Below, piece after piece: positions 1-7,285 of a stretch of DNA of 25,722 nt. The DNA lies in the IMG/VR virus record IMGVR_UViG_3300006802_000492, positions 1-25,722 of that record. The stretch is one strand, 5' to 3'. This DNA comes from a virus. Below the pieces are notes generated by a model. It saw only the letters and a program-made list of their open reading frames with translations, was not told where the DNA came from and did no database searches. The position numbers were made by a program, and so were the translations under genes. Within the stretch, counting starts at the first letter, position 1, and each line of letters begins with the position of its first letter.

Positions 1-1
1 A

Positions 2-55
2 AAAGAAAATAAGCCTGTTATAATGTGGGTTGGTTTAAATAAAAGGAGGCAGTGA
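2..55 (+). CDS. 3' end of an upstream gene (partial)
   Basis: Frame 2 is open from the window edge to a TGA at 53-55 and encodes about 17 residues ending VGLNKRRQ. The stop lies 4 bases before the ATG of the next gene and the ribosome binding site of that gene lies inside it, which is the same tight packing seen along the whole left arm. The fragment is too short to identify. It could also be a chance open frame. Confidence 0.45.
   Translation, partial: KENKPVIMWVGLNKRRQ
43..49 (+). promoter_or_regulatory. Strong Shine-Dalgarno site for the gene at 60
   Basis: AAGGAGG matches the anti-Shine-Dalgarno core and sits 10 bases before the ATG at 60. It is among the strongest sites in the window and supports that start for the 61-residue protein. 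Confidence 0.7.
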
Positions 56-59
56 TTTA

Positions 60-245
60 ATGGAAGATCTTATCGAAGACTCTTGGGCTTATGCTTTTGC
101 TATGAGCTTAGGTACAAAACAACCTAACGAAAAGATCAAGGCACGTTTCATAGTCTTTGCAAAAGACAGACTATCTTTGACTGCTACAGGAGATGATGTT
201 ATAAATATTATTCCTGATTTTATAAACTATCTAGGAGAGTGGTGA
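60..245 (+). CDS. Small hypothetical protein, 61 aa
   Basis: I do not recognise this 61-residue protein. It starts at an ATG 10 bases after a near-perfect AAGGAGG and its TGA overlaps the ATG of the next gene (TGATG). It is mildly acidic at the N-terminus (MEDLIED) and ends in an aromatic residue (LGEW). No signal peptide, membrane segment or cysteine pair is visible. Its place just ahead of the SSB-like and primase-helicase genes suggests an accessory role in early or replication functions, but that is only positional inference. Confidence 0.7.
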   Translation: MEDLIEDSWAYAFAMSLGTKQPNEKIKARFIVFAKDRLSLTATGDDVINIIPDFINYLGEW

Positions 246-415
246 TGTATGTTGAAACAACAAAGTCAGAGCTGACTAGGTTTAAGAATACATATGAAGG
301 TGATATGTATAGAGACAAGGTGACTATGCAAGTTACCTTTTTATCAGATGATAAGGTAGCCATATCATTTGGTGAGTTTACTAATGGCTATGAAAAGTTT
401 TTAAAAACTAATTAG
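245..415 (+). CDS. Small hypothetical protein, 56 aa
   Basis: A 56-residue frame starts at the ATG at 245, overlapping the stop of the previous gene as TGATG, and ends at TAG 413-415. The stop is embedded in the ribosome binding site (AGGAG, 414-418) of the next gene, so the three genes look translationally coupled. The protein begins MYVETTKSEL and ends KFLKTN, with alternating polar and hydrophobic residues (VTMQVTFLSDDKVAISF) that suggest a small beta-rich fold. No family recognised. Confidence 0.65.
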   Translation: MYVETTKSELTRFKNTYEGDMYRDKVTMQVTFLSDDKVAISFGEFTNGYEKFLKTN

Positions 416-427
416 GAGAAGTATCTA

Positions 428-907
428 ATGAAAATGATTGACGGTATCCCAGAAGTTATCGAAGGTGTTGCATACTACGCTCATGTCGATGCACCTGTAG
501 CTGACTATAATGAGTCACAGATGCCCGGCACTGGTAAGTTTGGGTGGGAAGTTAATGTAGCTGTAAGTGATGAGGTCTTCTTGAAGTTTAAACAAGCAGG
601 GTTCAATGCTGGTCTACATGAAGCAGGCTCACGCAAGTATACCCCTGATCCTGTTATTACTTTCTACAAGTGGGCTTCTAACTATAACGGTACAGAAAAC
701 ACTGCGCCTATTGTTGTTGATACAAATAAGCAACGAGTGGATTACAAGATTGGTAATGGTTCACGGGTTGCGGTTCAATGGTCAACATTAAACTACGGCA
801 AGATCAAGAAGATCAAACGACCAAGCATCCACGCCTTGCAGGTTCTTGAACTTGTAGAGCATGGTGATGGCAACATACCTTTCACTGAAGACAGGATGGC
901 ATTTTAA
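428..907 (+). CDS. Probable single-stranded DNA-binding protein (OB-fold, phage type)
   Basis: The 159-residue protein has the look of phage SSB proteins of the T7 gp2.5 / Enc34 kind: a hydrophobic beta-strand pattern, a segment with VVDTNKQRVDYKIGNGSRVA (about 96-115), then a strand reading LQVLELV (about 137-143). Such proteins coat single-stranded DNA during replication and recruit polymerase and helicase. The C-terminus is acidic and ends in phenylalanine (EDRMAF); in T7 gp2.5 an acidic tail ending in Phe is the docking element for partner proteins. It precedes the primase-helicase with one small gene between. The start has a good AGGAG. The family call rests on pattern memory and context, not a search. 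Confidence 0.62.
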   Translation: MKMIDGIPEVIEGVAYYAHVDAPVADYNESQMPGTGKFGWEVNVAVSDEVFLKFKQAGFNAGLHEAGSRKYTPDPVITFYKWASNYNGTENTAPIVVDTNKQRVDYKIGNGSRVAVQWSTLNYGKIKKIKRPSIHALQVLELVEHGDGNIPFTEDRMAF

Positions 908-909
908 AT

Positions 910-1125
910 ATGAGTAACTTTACATATAAAACAGAAGAAGGTTTGTATGACGTTGAGCTATTGAACGACGAAGCTAAGCTAACTTACAACTATTTGGTTG
1001 AGGTTGAGCAAGAGCTTGGCTCACTGGCAAAGCGTTCTAATGTATTACTAGCTGCTAAACAAACCTTTATTACAGCTATGAACAACAACCTAGACGAAGG
1101 GGCTTTAGTAACCGAAGAGGATTAA
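910..1125 (+). CDS. Hypothetical protein, 71 aa, helical
   Basis: A 71-residue acidic protein starting 2 bases after the SSB-like gene and ending 5 bases before the primase-helicase. Residues about 20-58 read as one or two amphipathic helices (EAKLTYNYLVEVEQELGSLA) and the tail is acidic (EGALVTEED). No cysteines or membrane segments. Position between SSB and helicase suggests a replication accessory protein. I do not recognise a family. Confidence 0.7.
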   Translation: MSNFTYKTEEGLYDVELLNDEAKLTYNYLVEVEQELGSLAKRSNVLLAAKQTFITAMNNNLDEGALVTEED

Positions 1126-1130
1126 AGATC

Positions 1131-2813
1131 ATGGCATTTGCTAAAACGCATCAACCATGTCCTTTATGTTCCAGCAGTGACGCACTCTCTATCAATACTG
1201 ATGGGAGTGCGGTTTGCTTTTCCTGCAAGGGATACATAAAGAAACACACAGAAGATAATTCAACCAGAGATAATATGATGATATCTAATACTCAAAGAGC
1301 TTTAGAACCAGAGAAGTTTTTAAGTGAAGGACAGTTTGCTGCCTTAACAGACAGACAAATATCATTAGAAACAGCTAAGAAGTACGGCGTTAAAGTAACA
1401 CACGACAGTGCTGGAGATGTCTTTAAACATATCTATCCCTACTATGGAGAGAATGATGTCATTGCCTACAAGACTAGGTTCGTAGGTAACAAGGACTTTA
1501 GATGGCAGGGTATATCAACACAGGCTAAGCTGTTCGGAGAGCATCTCTTCAGACAAGGCGGTAAGTTTGTAACCTTAGTCGAAGGAGAGTGTGATGCTAT
1601 GGCAGCTTATGAGTTGCTCGGATCACAGTGGCCTGTAGTGTCAGTGAAGAACGGTGCTGGTGGTGCAGAGCGGGATGTAAGGGATAACCTAGAGTTCTTA
1701 GAAAGCTTTGATCAGGTGGTCATTGCCTTTGATATGGACACTGTAGGTAAGGAAGCAGCGAGGCGCGTAGCTAGGCTATTGAAGCCGGGTAAGGCGAAGA
1801 TATTGAAATTCCCTGAAGGTTTCAAGCATGCCAATGATCTATTAAAAGCTAACGGGCATAAGCGTTTTGTACAGTGTTGGTGGGATGCAAAGACATACAC
1901 ACCTTCAGGAGTTCTAAGTGTCTCAGAGAACAGAGAGAAGTATAAGAACAGAGAGAAGAAGGTATCTTATCCATTCCCGTGGAAAGGTTTGAACGATAAG
2001 CTGGAAGGTATAAGACAAGGTGAACTCATTACCTTAACAGGTGGTACAGGTCTAGGTAAATCCAGTGTTACGCGTGAGCTAGAGCATTGGCTTATTAAAA
2101 CTACTGACCATAATGTAGGTGTCATCGCCTTAGAAGAAACCTTCAACAGAACAGTTGATGGTATCTTATCTATTGAGGCTAATGCCAAACTACATATCGA
2201 TAGAATAAGAGATTCTTTTACTGAGGATGAGCTAGATAATTTCTTTGATATAATGTATGACAAGGATAACTTCAACCGTGTTTGGATTCATGCACACTTC
2301 GGAGCCAATGACATCGAAGCTATCTTTAGTAAGCTACGGTTTATGATTATAGGTTGCGACTGTAAGTGGGTAGTGATTGATCACCTGCATATGCTTGTGT
2401 CTACCTCAGCTGAAGGTGACGAGAGGCGTACTATTGACGCTATCATGCACCGCTTAAGAACCCTTGTAGAAGAAACAGGGGCTGGTATTATTCTTGTGTC
2501 GCACCTTCGTCGAATAGATGGTAACAAAGGACATGAGAATGGCATCGAGACAGGGTTGAATCACTTGCGAGGATCTCAAAGCATCGCCCAGTTATCCGAC
2601 TGTGTTATCTCACTAGAGAGAAACCAGCAGTCTGATGATCCCATTGAAGCTTCTACTACCCGTGTCCGTGTACTGAAGTCTAGATACACTGGTGATGTTG
2701 GTATAGCTACACACTTGAAGTTCGACGATGATACTGGTAGGCTACAGGAGATGGACATGAGTGACATACAGGTATCTAAAGAAGATGACTTAGTATCATT
2801 GGGATTTGAATGA
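1131..2813 (+). CDS. DNA primase-helicase, T7 gp4 type
   Basis: A 560-residue bifunctional replication enzyme that unwinds DNA 5'-3' as a hexameric ring and lays down primers. Domains in order: N-terminal zinc ribbon with C10, C13, C29 and C32; TOPRIM primase with E151 (LVEGECDA) and the D-x-D at D201/D203 (FDMD); linker; RecA-like helicase with Walker A GGTGLGKSS at 304-312, catalytic E335/E336 region (ALEE), Walker B D417 (VVIDHLH), H458 (LVSHLRR), and a helicase motif around 480-490 (RGSQSIAQLSD) close to the T7 form. The C-terminal tail is acidic with a Phe (EDDLVSLGFE), like the polymerase-docking tail of T7 gp4. Length is close to the 566 residues of T7 gp4. It overlaps nothing and runs straight into the polymerase. 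Confidence 0.95.
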   Translation: MAFAKTHQPCPLCSSSDALSINTDGSAVCFSCKGYIKKHTEDNSTRDNMMISNTQRALEPEKFLSEGQFAALTDRQISLETAKKYGVKVTHDSAGDVFKHIYPYYGENDVIAYKTRFVGNKDFRWQGISTQAKLFGEHLFRQGGKFVTLVEGECDAMAAYELLGSQWPVVSVKNGAGGAERDVRDNLEFLESFDQVVIAFDMDTVGKEAARRVARLLKPGKAKILKFPEGFKHANDLLKANGHKRFVQCWWDAKTYTPSGVLSVSENREKYKNREKKVSYPFPWKGLNDKLEGIRQGELITLTGGTGLGKSSVTRELEHWLIKTTDHNVGVIALEETFNRTVDGILSIEANAKLHIDRIRDSFTEDELDNFFDIMYDKDNFNRVWIHAHFGANDIEAIFSKLRFMIIGCDCKWVVIDHLHMLVSTSAEGDERRTIDAIMHRLRTLVEETGAGIILVSHLRRIDGNKGHENGIETGLNHLRGSQSIAQLSDCVISLERNQQSDDPIEASTTRVRVLKSRYTGDVGIATHLKFDDDTGRLQEMDMSDIQVSKEDDLVSLGFE

Positions 2814-2814
2814 A

Positions 2815-4578
2815 ATGACAAGACTTGTTTTTGATGTCGAGACTGACGGTTTAGATGCTACAAAGATATGGTGTATTGTAGCGCAGGATGTAGATACTAA
2901 AACCATCTACACCTATGGGCCTAATCAGTTAGAAGAAGGATGTGATCTGCTTGAGAGTGCAGATGATTTAGTCGGTCATAACATTATAGGTTTTGATATC
3001 CCTGTTATTCAACGACTAATGAATAGACCTGACTTCAGCAAAGATAAAAATATAATAGATACCTTAGTACTTTCTAGGTTGTTTAACCCAACCCGTGATG
3101 GTGGTCATGGTCTTTCTCGTTGGGGACAGTTATTAAACTTTCCTAAGATTGCTTTCAAAGAGTTTGATGCTTACAGTAATGAGATGCTTACTTATTGTAT
3201 ACGAGATGTGGAGCTGAACACTGCTGCATATTTTAAACTCAGAGAAGAGAGTCGTGGCTTCTCACTTGAATCAATTAAACTTGAGCAAGACATAGCATCT
3301 ATCATGAAGACACAGGAAGAGCATGGCTTCTACTTTGATTTTAAAAAGGCAGAGCTTCTTCTTGCTGAGATACGAGAAAGGATGCAGGTAGTAGAGCAAG
3401 AGGTCACTAATGTATTTCACCCTAAGATAACCAAACTAAAACTGTTCCCTCGTTATACAAAGTCTAGTAGCATTTCAAAGATTGCAGAAGATTCTGAGGG
3501 TAAGGGTGTAAGGTTAACGGAGGAAGAGCACGCCTTGTTCCACGAAAAGAATCATGCTTATCCTTTAAGTATTACAAGGACAACATCGATTGAACTTAAT
3601 CTTGGATCGAGGTTACAGATTGGTGAGTACTTACAAGACTTCGGCTGGAAGCCCACTGAGTTTACTGTTAATGATAGACCAGTAGTTAACGAGAAAACAC
3701 TGAGTCAGATAAAAGGTATACCAGAGGCTGAGCTTATCAAAGAATTCTTTCTGCTTCAAAAGAGAGAAGGTCAGATAAAGTCTTGGCTAAAGTTCCTTGG
3801 CGATGACAATAGAGTACACGGGTTTGTTATAACGAACGGAACTATCACAGGACGTATGTCACATCTAAGTCCCAACATGGCACAGGTTCCTAATGCTGGT
3901 TCAAAGTATGGAGAAGAATGTAGATCATGCTGGACTGTACCCAAAGGATATAAATTAGTAGGTATAGATGCCAGCGGTTTAGAGTTAAGGATGCTGGCTC
4001 ACTACATGGACGACAAGGAGTACACAAATGAAATCATTAACGGCGACATACATACCACTAATCAAAAACTTGCAGGACTTGAATCAAGAAATCAGGCTAA
4101 GACTTTCATCTATGCACTCTTATACGGAGCAGGAGATGCTAAGCTTGGAAGCGTGGCTGGAGGAGGTGCAAAAACTGGAGCAGACCTTAGAAAATCATTC
4201 TTTGATAATCTCCCATCATTTGCACATCTTAAAGATAAAGTTAGCAGAGCAGCATCAAAAGGTCATTTAAAAAGTTTAGATGGTCGTAAGATTTATATTC
4301 GCAGTGAACACGCAGCACTTAACTCTCTACTACAGGGAGCAGGTGCCATCACTATGAAGAAGGCATTGGTTATCTTAGCTGATAAGATCAAAGATATAGA
4401 TGCTCACTTTGTAGCCAACGTACACGATGAGTGGCAGATAGAGGTCATAGCAGAACATGCTGATCTAGTAGGCAGACTAGGTGTCGAGTCTATTATAGAA
4501 GCTGGTAAAGCTTTAAAACTTAACTGCCCCCTTAATGGTGAATACAAGGTAGGAGATAACTGGAGTGAAACACATTAA
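2815..4578 (+). CDS. DNA polymerase, family A, with 3'-5' exonuclease (T7 gp5-like)
   Basis: Replicative polymerase of 587 residues if started at the ATG at 2815, one base after the helicase stop. A TTG at 2806 would add three residues, but the ATG places the exonuclease motif near the terminus as in T7. Exonuclease: D7/E9 (FDVETDGL), D61 (GHNIIGFD), Y127/D131 (TYCIRDVE). Polymerase: motif A D385 (GIDASGLELRML), motif B R425/K429/Y433 (RNQAKTFIYALLYGAG), motif C H537-D538-E539. The residue equivalent to E. coli F762 is tyrosine, as in T7. The distance from exonuclease III to motif A is about 254 residues against about 300 in T7, so the thioredoxin-binding insertion is probably reduced or missing. 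The end overlaps the next gene by 14 bases. Confidence 0.95.
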   Translation: MTRLVFDVETDGLDATKIWCIVAQDVDTKTIYTYGPNQLEEGCDLLESADDLVGHNIIGFDIPVIQRLMNRPDFSKDKNIIDTLVLSRLFNPTRDGGHGLSRWGQLLNFPKIAFKEFDAYSNEMLTYCIRDVELNTAAYFKLREESRGFSLESIKLEQDIASIMKTQEEHGFYFDFKKAELLLAEIRERMQVVEQEVTNVFHPKITKLKLFPRYTKSSSISKIAEDSEGKGVRLTEEEHALFHEKNHAYPLSITRTTSIELNLGSRLQIGEYLQDFGWKPTEFTVNDRPVVNEKTLSQIKGIPEAELIKEFFLLQKREGQIKSWLKFLGDDNRVHGFVITNGTITGRMSHLSPNMAQVPNAGSKYGEECRSCWTVPKGYKLVGIDASGLELRMLAHYMDDKEYTNEIINGDIHTTNQKLAGLESRNQAKTFIYALLYGAGDAKLGSVAGGGAKTGADLRKSFFDNLPSFAHLKDKVSRAASKGHLKSLDGRKIYIRSEHAALNSLLQGAGAITMKKALVILADKIKDIDAHFVANVHDEWQIEVIAEHADLVGRLGVESIIEAGKALKLNCPLNGEYKVGDNWSETH

Positions 4579-5116
4579 TAGTGATTCGGAGATTAACCCT
4601 AAGACAGGTAAGCCTTACTACTATAAAGATAACCCGGCTGCTGTAAAGCTACGTGATTCTAAGAGGATGTACTTGAATGGCAAGGAAGTTTCTAAGAGCC
4701 ATACCCTACATAAATCAGGGCGCTATAAATCATTTCAAGAAGCTGCCTTCTCATCTCTTCCTAAGTACACATTAACCAAGAAAGGTTATGTTTACATCTT
4801 ATCTAACCCAGCATGGGAAGGGTGGTACAAGGTAGGCATGGCTGCTGACATTAACGATAGAGTGAATAGCTACCAGACAGCAAGTCCACTACGCGACTAC
4901 TATCTAGAGCATTACATTGTCACATCCGACAGGCGAGCAGCAGAGAAAAAGATACACGATAAACTTATAAAAATATCTAAAGGTGTAGCAGGTGAGTGGT
5001 TTGATGTGCTACTATCAGAAGCAGTTGATGTTTTAACTAAACACACAAACGAGATACAGGATGACGAAGAAGAAAATAAACAACTCAAGCTTGAGCTTAG
5101 ATACTCTAGTAGCTGA
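4565..5116 (+). CDS. T5orf172 / GIY-YIG-like nuclease
   Basis: A 183-residue protein starting at GTG, inside the last codons of the polymerase gene. Residues about 72-160 match the T5orf172 (MUG113-like) branch of the GIY-YIG nuclease superfamily: YVYIL (75-79) in place of GIY, YKVG (88-91) in place of YIG, then R99, E127 within AAEKKIHDKL, and a GEWF strand (143-146). The N-terminal 70 residues are basic, with NPKTGKPYYY and a HTLHKSGRYKSF stretch, and may bind DNA. The acidic C-terminus (QDDEEEN) overlaps the next gene by 56 bases. Substrate unknown; it might act on host DNA or in phage recombination, or be a domesticated mobile-type nuclease sitting between polymerase and exonuclease. Confidence 0.8.
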   Translation: MKHINSDSEINPKTGKPYYYKDNPAAVKLRDSKRMYLNGKEVSKSHTLHKSGRYKSFQEAAFSSLPKYTLTKKGYVYILSNPAWEGWYKVGMAADINDRVNSYQTASPLRDYYLEHYIVTSDRRAAEKKIHDKLIKISKGVAGEWFDVLLSEAVDVLTKHTNEIQDDEEENKQLKLELRYSSS

Positions 5117-5951
5117 CATATATAAATCATTATCAAACTTATCCAAGGGTAAGGCTCTTAAGATAGATGATAAAGATATAGAAGATTTCGGAGAGAGTGT
5201 AAAGAAGGCTGTTAAAAGCTGGGCATCTCCGCACAAGCAGTCAACTGGTTTAAGAATGTCTAACATAGGACACCCAGCAAGGAAGCTGTGGTACGAGTCT
5301 AGAGTATCGTTAGCAGATGAATCAAAGCACATGCCAAATGAAGCTACACAGATTAAGTTCCTGTATGGACATCTGCTAGAAGAGTTGTTAGTCTTATTCA
5401 TTAAGATGTCAGGACATGCGATAACTGATCAACAGAAAGAAGTAACTGTTAACGGTATCGTTGGTCACATGGACTGTAAGATAGATGGTGAGGTTGTAGA
5501 TATTAAAACAGCATCTAACTTTGCATTTAAAAAGTTCAGTACTGGCTCGTTAGTTGACGATGACCCTTTCGGATATATCGCACAGTTAGCAGCTTATGAA
5601 ACTGCTGAAGGTACAGAGGATGGTGGTTTCTTAGCAATCAATAAAGAGTCAGGTGAGCTGGCTTTATTCAGACCGGGGCCTTTCTCAAAGCCTAACATTA
5701 GTAAGCACATAGATAACCTTAGAGCATCAATAAAAAAAGAAACACCCCCTGATAGATGCTATGAAGATATAGCTGATGGCGTTAAAGGTAACAAGCGGTT
5801 GGCTTCAGGCTGTACCTATTGTTCTTTTAAAAACAAATGCTGGGCAGATGCTAACAACGGTAAAGGCTTAAGAGCTTTTAAATATTCTACAGGTTTAAAA
5901 TATTTTACAAGGGTAATTGCCACACCTAAAGTTGAGGAAATTTATATATGA
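5061..5951 (+). CDS. PD-(D/E)XK exonuclease, Cas4/RecB-like
   Basis: A 296-residue nuclease. The fold signature is present: a helix with YGHLLEELL (102-110), D138 in GHMD, D147-x-K149 in VVDIKTAS, and Q175 in YIAQLAAY. The C-terminal cysteines C251, C254 and C260 have the CxxC-x5-C spacing of the iron-sulfur cluster in Cas4/AddB-type nucleases. The usual N-terminal cluster cysteine, before the R-x-LWYE motif, is absent here (HPARKLWYES, 71-80); C233 is the only other candidate ligand. In T7-like phages the gene in this place supplies the 5'-3' exonuclease (T7 gp6) that degrades host DNA and processes concatemers, so that is the likely role. The start at 5061 gives a 56-base overlap with the previous gene; no later ATG precedes the conserved core closely enough. 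Confidence 0.85.
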   Translation: MTKKKINNSSLSLDTLVADIYKSLSNLSKGKALKIDDKDIEDFGESVKKAVKSWASPHKQSTGLRMSNIGHPARKLWYESRVSLADESKHMPNEATQIKFLYGHLLEELLVLFIKMSGHAITDQQKEVTVNGIVGHMDCKIDGEVVDIKTASNFAFKKFSTGSLVDDDPFGYIAQLAAYETAEGTEDGGFLAINKESGELALFRPGPFSKPNISKHIDNLRASIKKETPPDRCYEDIADGVKGNKRLASGCTYCSFKNKCWADANNGKGLRAFKYSTGLKYFTRVIATPKVEEIYI

Positions 5952-6235
5952 ATGGTCGTGTCGCTAAAAGAATTCACAATCAATCAAAAGCTATTGCAAC
6001 AGAGTGGCTGAAGTCTATGCTCTCTGAGACAGAAGCTGCTAAGGTTACTGTTAATAATCTACCTAAGACTAACGCTTACTCTTATTTAAACGGTACAGCT
6101 TACTCAATGCCTTATTCTTTGAAGGGTTCTTCGCGTATCATAAAGATGATTATTAAACGCAACCCACTTACACTCATTGAAAATATAACTGCTGCTACAA
6201 TTTCAGAGTATATAAGAGCTACTAAAAGATCATGA
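5948..6235 (+). CDS. Hypothetical basic protein, 95 aa
   Basis: A 95-residue basic protein that starts by ATGA overlap with the exonuclease gene, with GAGGA just upstream inside that gene. The N-terminus (NGRVAKRIHNQSK) and the middle (GSSRIIKMIIKRN) are rich in Lys and Arg, so nucleic acid contact is possible. No cysteines, no membrane segment. Its stop overlaps the next start, again as ATGA. No family recognised. Confidence 0.7.
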   Translation: MNGRVAKRIHNQSKAIATEWLKSMLSETEAAKVTVNNLPKTNAYSYLNGTAYSMPYSLKGSSRIIKMIIKRNPLTLIENITAATISEYIRATKRS

Positions 6236-6390
6236 TAGTAGAAAGCCAACCAGAAGATATGATACTTATGCTTGCTAATTTCTTTGTAGTTGAGAAATCT
6301 ACAATGAGAGAAGTACCTATTGAGATTGTACAACAGCTACTCGTACTGTTAGAATTAGAACTCATTAAACGGAAAGGCGCTATTCACTAA
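6232..6390 (+). CDS. Small hypothetical protein, 52 aa
   Basis: A 52-residue frame starting at ATG 6232 (ATGA overlap with the upstream stop) and ending at TAA 6388-6390, which overlaps the ATG of endonuclease I (TAATG). Coupling at both ends argues that it is real. It begins MIVESQPEDM and contains an amphipathic Leu-rich helix (IVQQLLVLLELELIKRKG) with a basic end; the pattern resembles a small winged-helix or helical DNA-binding peptide, but that is a guess. Confidence 0.65.
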   Translation: MIVESQPEDMILMLANFFVVEKSTMREVPIEIVQQLLVLLELELIKRKGAIH

Positions 6391-6839
6391 TGAGCAGAAA
6401 ACCTAGAAAAGTTAGACCAGTAGATCCTGATAAATCCAGTGACTACGATTCAAAATGGGAAAAAACCCTACATAATACTATCTTAAAGGATTGGACACAT
6501 CATGATGACGCTGTTCCTTACACAGTAAATCACGTATACCACCCTGATTTTGTACGTGTGATAAAACGTAAGAAGATTTTATTAGAATCTAAGGGACGCT
6601 TCTGGGACTATGCTGAGTTTAGTAAGTACATATGGATTAGAAAAGCTTTGCCTGCTGACATAGAGTTAGTGTTCTTATTTGCAAACTCATCAGCGCCTAT
6701 GCCACAGGCTAAGCGTAGAAAAGATGGCACAAAACGTAGCCACGGTGAATGGGCTACAGATAATAACTTTAGATGGTATACCGAAGAAACATTACCTGAC
6801 TCATGGAGAAGCGAGTATGAAGAAGAACAGGCTGAATGA
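6390..6839 (+). CDS. Endonuclease I, Holliday junction resolvase (T7 gp3-like)
   Basis: A 149-residue resolvase of the T7 endonuclease I family. The catalytic set is visible: E24 (SKWEKTL), D53 (YHPDF), E66 and K68 (LLESKG), matching E20, D55, E65 and K67 of the T7 enzyme, which is also 149 residues. Downstream similarity continues through DIELVFLFANSSAP and the SHGEWATDNN/W..TEETLPDSW region. The enzyme cuts branched DNA before packaging and helps break down host DNA. It starts at TAATG and overlaps the DUF3310-like gene by 23 bases. Confidence 0.92.
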   Translation: MSRKPRKVRPVDPDKSSDYDSKWEKTLHNTILKDWTHHDDAVPYTVNHVYHPDFVRVIKRKKILLESKGRFWDYAEFSKYIWIRKALPADIELVFLFANSSAPMPQAKRRKDGTKRSHGEWATDNNFRWYTEETLPDSWRSEYEEEQAE

Positions 6840-7146
6840 CATCGTACCTGAACAATGGGACTCAGCGTGTAAGGCTAGTTACAAAAGTAATTTAATAGAT
6901 AACACCGTAGAAGATTTAATAACTTACGATGTTGTTTATAAACCTAAGCATTACAATTCTGGAGAAGTAGAATGTATTGTTGCTATGCAATCCATGTTAA
7001 CTCCAGAAGAGTTCAGAGGTTATCTGCGTGGCAATTCTTTTAAATATAGATGGCGTTACCCTAGTAAAAATGGTATAGAGGACATTTCAAAAGCTGAATG
7101 GTACGAGAAAAAACTAAGAAAGGTTTTAGAGAGCGATGGACAATAA
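6817..7146 (+). CDS. DUF3310-like protein (T7 gp1.7-type nucleotide kinase relative)
   Basis: I start this 109-residue protein at ATG 6817, preceded by GGAG at 6805-6808, within the end of endonuclease I; the frame is open further upstream but that part only shadows the endonuclease. Residues 42-80 carry the DUF3310 signature: YKPKHYNSG..ECI, then LTPEEFRGYLRGNSFKYRWR. This domain occurs in many phage proteins and in T7 gp1.7, which has been reported to phosphorylate dGMP and dTMP. That fits its place upstream of MazG and ribonucleotide reductase. Activity in this short single-domain version is inferred. The stop overlaps the next start by 11 bases. Confidence 0.8.
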   Translation: MKKNRLNDIVPEQWDSACKASYKSNLIDNTVEDLITYDVVYKPKHYNSGEVECIVAMQSMLTPEEFRGYLRGNSFKYRWRYPSKNGIEDISKAEWYEKKLRKVLESDGQ

Positions 7147-7285
7147 CTATTTAGATGCCAAAACAGAACGCCGTAGTAGATATAACAAAAAAGTTAAATC
7201 TAAAAGCATTAAGAAAGAAAGGAATATTAAAAAAGCTTTAGAAAAAGAACTGCGAAAGTTAGAATCTACAGAGGCTTTGAAATGA
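7136..7285 (+). CDS. Small very basic helical protein, 49 aa
   Basis: A 49-residue frame from ATG 7136 to TGA 7283-7285, overlapping genes at both ends (11 bases upstream, ATGA downstream). It is extremely lysine/arginine rich (RRSRYNKKVKSKSIKKERN) followed by a heptad-like helix (IKKALEKELRKLEST). The composition suggests a nucleic-acid-binding or charge-neutralising peptide. Its overlaps with both neighbours and lack of a competing frame support it as a gene. No family recognised. Confidence 0.6.
   Translation: MDNNYLDAKTERRSRYNKKVKSKSIKKERNIKKALEKELRKLESTEALK

Noticed and set aside
16-24. TGTTATAAT, a perfect extended -10 promoter element
   Set aside because: It lies in what looks like the last codons of an upstream gene in frame 2, the -35 region would fall outside the window, and AT-rich sequence makes such matches common. 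Not enough to call a promoter.
606-791. 61-residue Leu-rich open frame inside the SSB-like gene
   Set aside because: It overlaps the conserved core of the SSB-like gene in another frame; the hydrophobic composition is a by-product of codon shift.
4028-4270. 80-residue plus-strand open frame inside the polymerase gene
   Set aside because: It is a shadow of the polymerase catalytic region (motif B) in another frame, with no ribosome binding site.
5061-5951. Calling the Cas4-like gene part of a CRISPR system
   Set aside because: No repeats, cas1/cas2 or effector genes in the window; the operon is for phage replication, where Cas4-like exonucleases are common.
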